Part shown: positions 4,664 to 7,418 of the stretch, piece after piece | Numbering within the stretch: the first letter of the stretch is position 1 | Layout of the letters: the number at the start of each line of letters is the position of its first letter | DNA from: Prolixibacteraceae bacterium | GTDB lineage: Bacteria > Bacteroidota > Bacteroidia > Bacteroidales > Prolixibacteraceae | Assembly (NCBI GenBank): GCA_017998095.1 | Contig: JAGODU010000191.1 | Span: forward strand, 1-7,418 | Length of the DNA: 7,418 nucleotides | Reading direction: 5' to 3' | Program-made: the position numbers and the translations under genes | The notes under the pieces: generated by a model | The model's database searches: none | The model's input: the letters and a program-made list of their open reading frames with translations, nothing else | What the model was told of the DNA's origin: nothing

Positions 4664-7418
4664 TTAATGAGTTTCTATATTAATGTCTGCTTCGTTTACT
4701 CCGTCAGCTTTTGCTTTTAATACTATATTCCCTTTTTCTTTAGTCGACTGTACTATAACCATTGCCTTACCACTGAACAGGCTTCTTTTCCATTGAGGTT
4801 GTGGCATAATAAGCTGAGCAACTCCCGGATCTATATTTGGTTCAGACCACATATATTCAAGATAATATGGTGTTGTTACATAAGTAAGTATGTTTGTCCC
4901 GGATTTCAGCATAGATAATTCAGGTTCAAAGCTATATCTGTCAGTATTTTGCTCCATGTCTTTTCCAAGAAGATTGCCATTCAGATATACATCTTGTTTA
5001 TTTCCGATAGTTCTGAGATAAAGCATAACTTTGCCTTTGTCAAAGTCTTCCGGCAAGTCAAACTTAGCCCGGTAAACAATTGCTTCAGCTTTAATTCTCT
5101 TTTGTGAAAAAGCTTTAATCCATCCTGTTTCATCATTACCTGACAATATATCTTTCAGGTTTAAATTATCACCTGATTTCATTGTCATATTCTCAAATAC
5201 CAATGGTTTAACAGATTCAATATACTTATCGTTTTCGAGGCATGTGGGATCACCATTGCCAACTCCAATAATCTTTCCCGGGCCTTCAATTTCAAATGAA
5301 ACAAGGTTTTCTGCATCGGGTACTTCACGTCCCTTTATGTCTTTGGCAGATACAGTTATTACTGATAAGTCTCTTCCGTCAGCAGTAATGATTTGCTTGT
5401 GGGATTCCATTGCCAGAGATGCAGGTTTATCGGTAGTTTCAATAATTTCTGATAAAGATTTCTTTCCATTCTTATAGCCAATGGCTTTAAGAGTGCCCGG
5501 TTTATATGCTACTTCCCATTCAAGATGAGAATTTTTCTCCATAGTCTTTTTGCCCAGACTTTTGTTATTCAAAAACAATTCTACCTGATCGCAATTGCTG
5601 TAGGTGACAACTTTTATCTTTTCACCTTCTTTCCCTTTCCAGTTCCAGTGAGGAAGTATGTGTAAAACAGGTTCGTTTCCCCACCATGATTTAAGATACC
5701 AGACATTATCCTTTGGGAATCCGCACACATCGTACATTCCGAAATATGAATTTATTGAAGGCCATCCGTAAGGAGTAGGTTCACCCCTGTAATCAAATCC
5801 TGTCCAGATGAACATACCGGCAAGGTATGGTCTTGAATCGTAATACTTCCAGCAATCTTCAATAGGGCAGAACAGACCATTAAATGTCCGGCGGTCGTAC
5901 GCTGCAATATGTTGTTTTACCGGGTCATCAAAATAAATGCCCCTGGTAGTGTTTGTTGATCCTTCTTCAGTGCCTAACGATGGAGTATTTGGAAAATTTT
6001 TATGATATTCGTCTGTATTACCTTGAAAAAGATAATTAAAGCCCATTACTTCAATGTGTTTGGAAACGCCCTTTCCCCATCCGCCACTGCTGGCACAGTT
6101 AATTGGACGAGTATGATCAAATTTCTTTGCAAAAGACTGCATTTCCTGAATAATTCTTTCACCGGTTATATTGCCTTCGATTGCCCATTCTTCATTTCCC
6201 ATACTCCATAATATAACTGAAGGATGGTTTCTGTCTCTTTTAATTAATCTTTCAATTTGATTTTTAATAAAAGGGGCTGTTCCCATAAGGCGGTGTTCAT
6301 CAATGATTAACATGCCAATACGGTCGCAGGCATCGAGCAGGGCAGGGGAGGCAGGATTGTGAGAGCTTCTGATTGCATTGCTCCCCATCTTTTTAAGTTG
6401 AGAGACCCTGTAGTTAATAAGTTCATCGGGCATAGCAGTTCCAACACCTGCATGATCCTGGTGATTATTGGTTCCTTTGAGCTTAACATGCTTCCCATTT
6501 AAGAAGAAACCTTCATTTGCATCAAAACGTATGGTTCTTAAGCCAATTACAGTTTCGTAAGTATCAATTGTAATATTGTTTTTTTCAATAGTAGTAACGA
6601 CTTTATGAAGATAAGGATCTTCAATAGACCAAAGGTGAGGATTGCCAACCTTTAATTTCTGAATATCAGTGATCTGATCTCCGTTCTTAAGGTTTGAAAC
6701 ATAAGAGTCAGTTTGTGAAATAACTACATTGTCAGCATTGAGCAATTTGTGTCTGACAATAAAGTCGGCGTTATCAACTGATTCATTAACTATTGTAGCT
6801 TCGATATTTACTATTGCATTATTCTCATCAAGTTCAGTATAAATGAAAGTGCCATCTGAGGCAATATGCAGCGGGCTTGTTTTATTCATCCATACATGTC
6901 TGTAAATACCTGCGCCTTCGTAGTACCACCCTTCTTCAAAAGTTACATCAGCCCTTACAGATATTACATTTTTGCCGTTATAATTCAGATATTGAGAAAT
7001 ATCATAAGTGAAAGTATAATATCCGCTGGTTTCATTTCCTAAGTAATGGCCATTAATCCAGACTTTTGAATCGCGGTGTACACCTTCAAAAGTTATTGAA
7101 ATCCTTTTCCCAAGGTCTGATTCAGGAATAAAGAATTCTTTTCTGTACCAGCCCACACTTACATCAGGGAAATTTCTGCCTATGGCTTTATATCCGTGAC
7201 TATGACTTCCTTTAGCATCGAAAGGTTGTTCTACTGCCCAGTCGTGTGGAAGATCAAGCGCTCTCCATGCTCTGTCGTCGAAGTTGACAGCAGCAGGGCC
7301 ATCACCATATCCGGCTTTGGCAAAGAATGAAAAGTATGCAGTTCCGTGAGAGAAATCTTTTACGGCATCAGAAGGATAACCGTATGCAAACTTCCATGAT
7401 TCATCAAAAAGAATCCTT
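4664..7418 (-). CDS. Glycoside hydrolase family 2 (probable beta-galactosidase), 5' end outside window
   Basis: The frame is open from the stop at 4664 to the right edge, giving 917 visible residues (numbered from the edge, codon 7417-7415). The GTG at 7156-7154 is internal: the 87 codons before it encode conserved GH2 sequence, including RILFDESWKF (1-10) and LPHDW (56-60). Domains in order are an N-terminal sugar-binding jelly roll (1 to about 185), an Ig-like domain (to about 300), a TIM barrel (about 307-570), a DUF4982-type module (about 572-655, with PHWNWKGKEG) and a C-terminal Ig-like domain (from about 665). The likely acid/base is Glu409 in WSMGNE (codon 6193-6191). The likely nucleophile is Glu484 in GTEEGS (codon 5968-5966). 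It hydrolyses terminal beta-glycosides; beta-galactosidase is most likely, but other GH2 activities are possible. A block at about 732-872 interrupts the last domain. A signal peptide is expected in the missing part. A strong terminator follows. Confidence 0.93.
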   Translation of the reverse strand, partial: RILFDESWKFAYGYPSDAVKDFSHGTAYFSFFAKAGYGDGPAAVNFDDRAWRALDLPHDWAVEQPFDAKGSHSHGYKAIGRNFPDVSVGWYRKEFFIPESDLGKRISITFEGVHRDSKVWINGHYLGNETSGYYTFTYDISQYLNYNGKNVISVRADVTFEEGWYYEGAGIYRHVWMNKTSPLHIASDGTFIYTELDENNAIVNIEATIVNESVDNADFIVRHKLLNADNVVISQTDSYVSNLKNGDQITDIQKLKVGNPHLWSIEDPYLHKVVTTIEKNNITIDTYETVIGLRTIRFDANEGFFLNGKHVKLKGTNNHQDHAGVGTAMPDELINYRVSQLKKMGSNAIRSSHNPASPALLDACDRIGMLIIDEHRLMGTAPFIKNQIERLIKRDRNHPSVILWSMGNEEWAIEGNITGERIIQEMQSFAKKFDHTRPINCASSGGWGKGVSKHIEVMGFNYLFQGNTDEYHKNFPNTPSLGTEEGSTNTTRGIYFDDPVKQHIAAYDRRTFNGLFCPIEDCWKYYDSRPYLAGMFIWTGFDYRGEPTPYGWPSINSYFGMYDVCGFPKDNVWYLKSWWGNEPVLHILPHWNWKGKEGEKIKVVTYSNCDQVELFLNNKSLGKKTMEKNSHLEWEVAYKPGTLKAIGYKNGKKSLSEIIETTDKPASLAMESHKQIITADGRDLSVITVSAKDIKGREVPDAENLVSFEIEGPGKIIGVGNGDPTCLENDKYIESVKPLVFENMTMKSGDNLNLKDILSGNDETGWIKAFSQKRIKAEAIVYRAKFDLPEDFDKGKVMLYLRTIGNKQDVYLNGNLLGKDMEQNTDRYSFEPELSMLKSGTNILTYVTTPYYLEYMWSEPNIDPGVAQLIMPQPQWKRSLFSGKAMVIVQSTKEKGNIVLKAKADGVNEADINIETH

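Noticed and set aside
5244..5477. Plus-strand open frame opposite the GH2 gene
   Set aside because: It is antisense to a conserved Ig-like domain with no ribosome binding site or family resemblance.
6307..6498. Minus-strand open frame inside the GH2 gene
   Set aside because: It lies in another frame of the conserved GH2 barrel sequence with no independent start signal or motif.

Overview
The window looks like a piece of a Bacteroidota chromosome, probably from a Bacteroidales-type or related environmental lineage. The grounds are an AT-rich sequence, mostly absent Shine-Dalgarno signals, a PorE-type lipoprotein (TPR, PD40 propeller, carboxypeptidase-regulatory-like fold, OmpA domain) and a GH2 glycosidase with a DUF4982-type module. 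This is judged from family knowledge; no database search was possible.

Left part, plus strand: the last 45 codons of nfo (endonuclease IV) run in from the left edge. Four bases later comes a complete 297-residue radical SAM protein of the SplB-like family (143-1036), very likely in the same operon. A 94-base gap with a candidate promoter and a good ribosome binding site leads to a complete ROK-family glucokinase (1131-2087). The ROK stop codon is one base from the stop of the convergent minus-strand gene.

Middle, minus strand: a complete 660-residue outer-membrane lipoprotein gene (2089-4071) with the domain order of the type IX secretion protein PorE. Upstream of it is a 592-base stretch without genes (4072-4663). 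This holds a weak candidate promoter, a REP/REPIN-like nested inverted repeat (4339-4484), a small inverted repeat (4551-4581), and a clear rho-independent terminator for the next gene.

Right part, minus strand: a large GH2 glycoside hydrolase, probably a beta-galactosidase, with 917 codons visible. Its reading frame stays open to the right edge, so the N terminus lies outside the window. It carries an extra jelly-roll-like block inserted in its C-terminal Ig-like domain.

Functionally the genes are loosely grouped: DNA repair (nfo, possibly the radical SAM protein), sugar use (GH2 releases sugars that a ROK kinase could phosphorylate) and the cell envelope or secretion (PorE-like). The most unusual non-coding feature is the nested palindrome at 4339-4484, in which two different REP-like cores share one axis of symmetry. 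I see no sign of a new defence or mobile gene system here; the genes belong to recognisable families.
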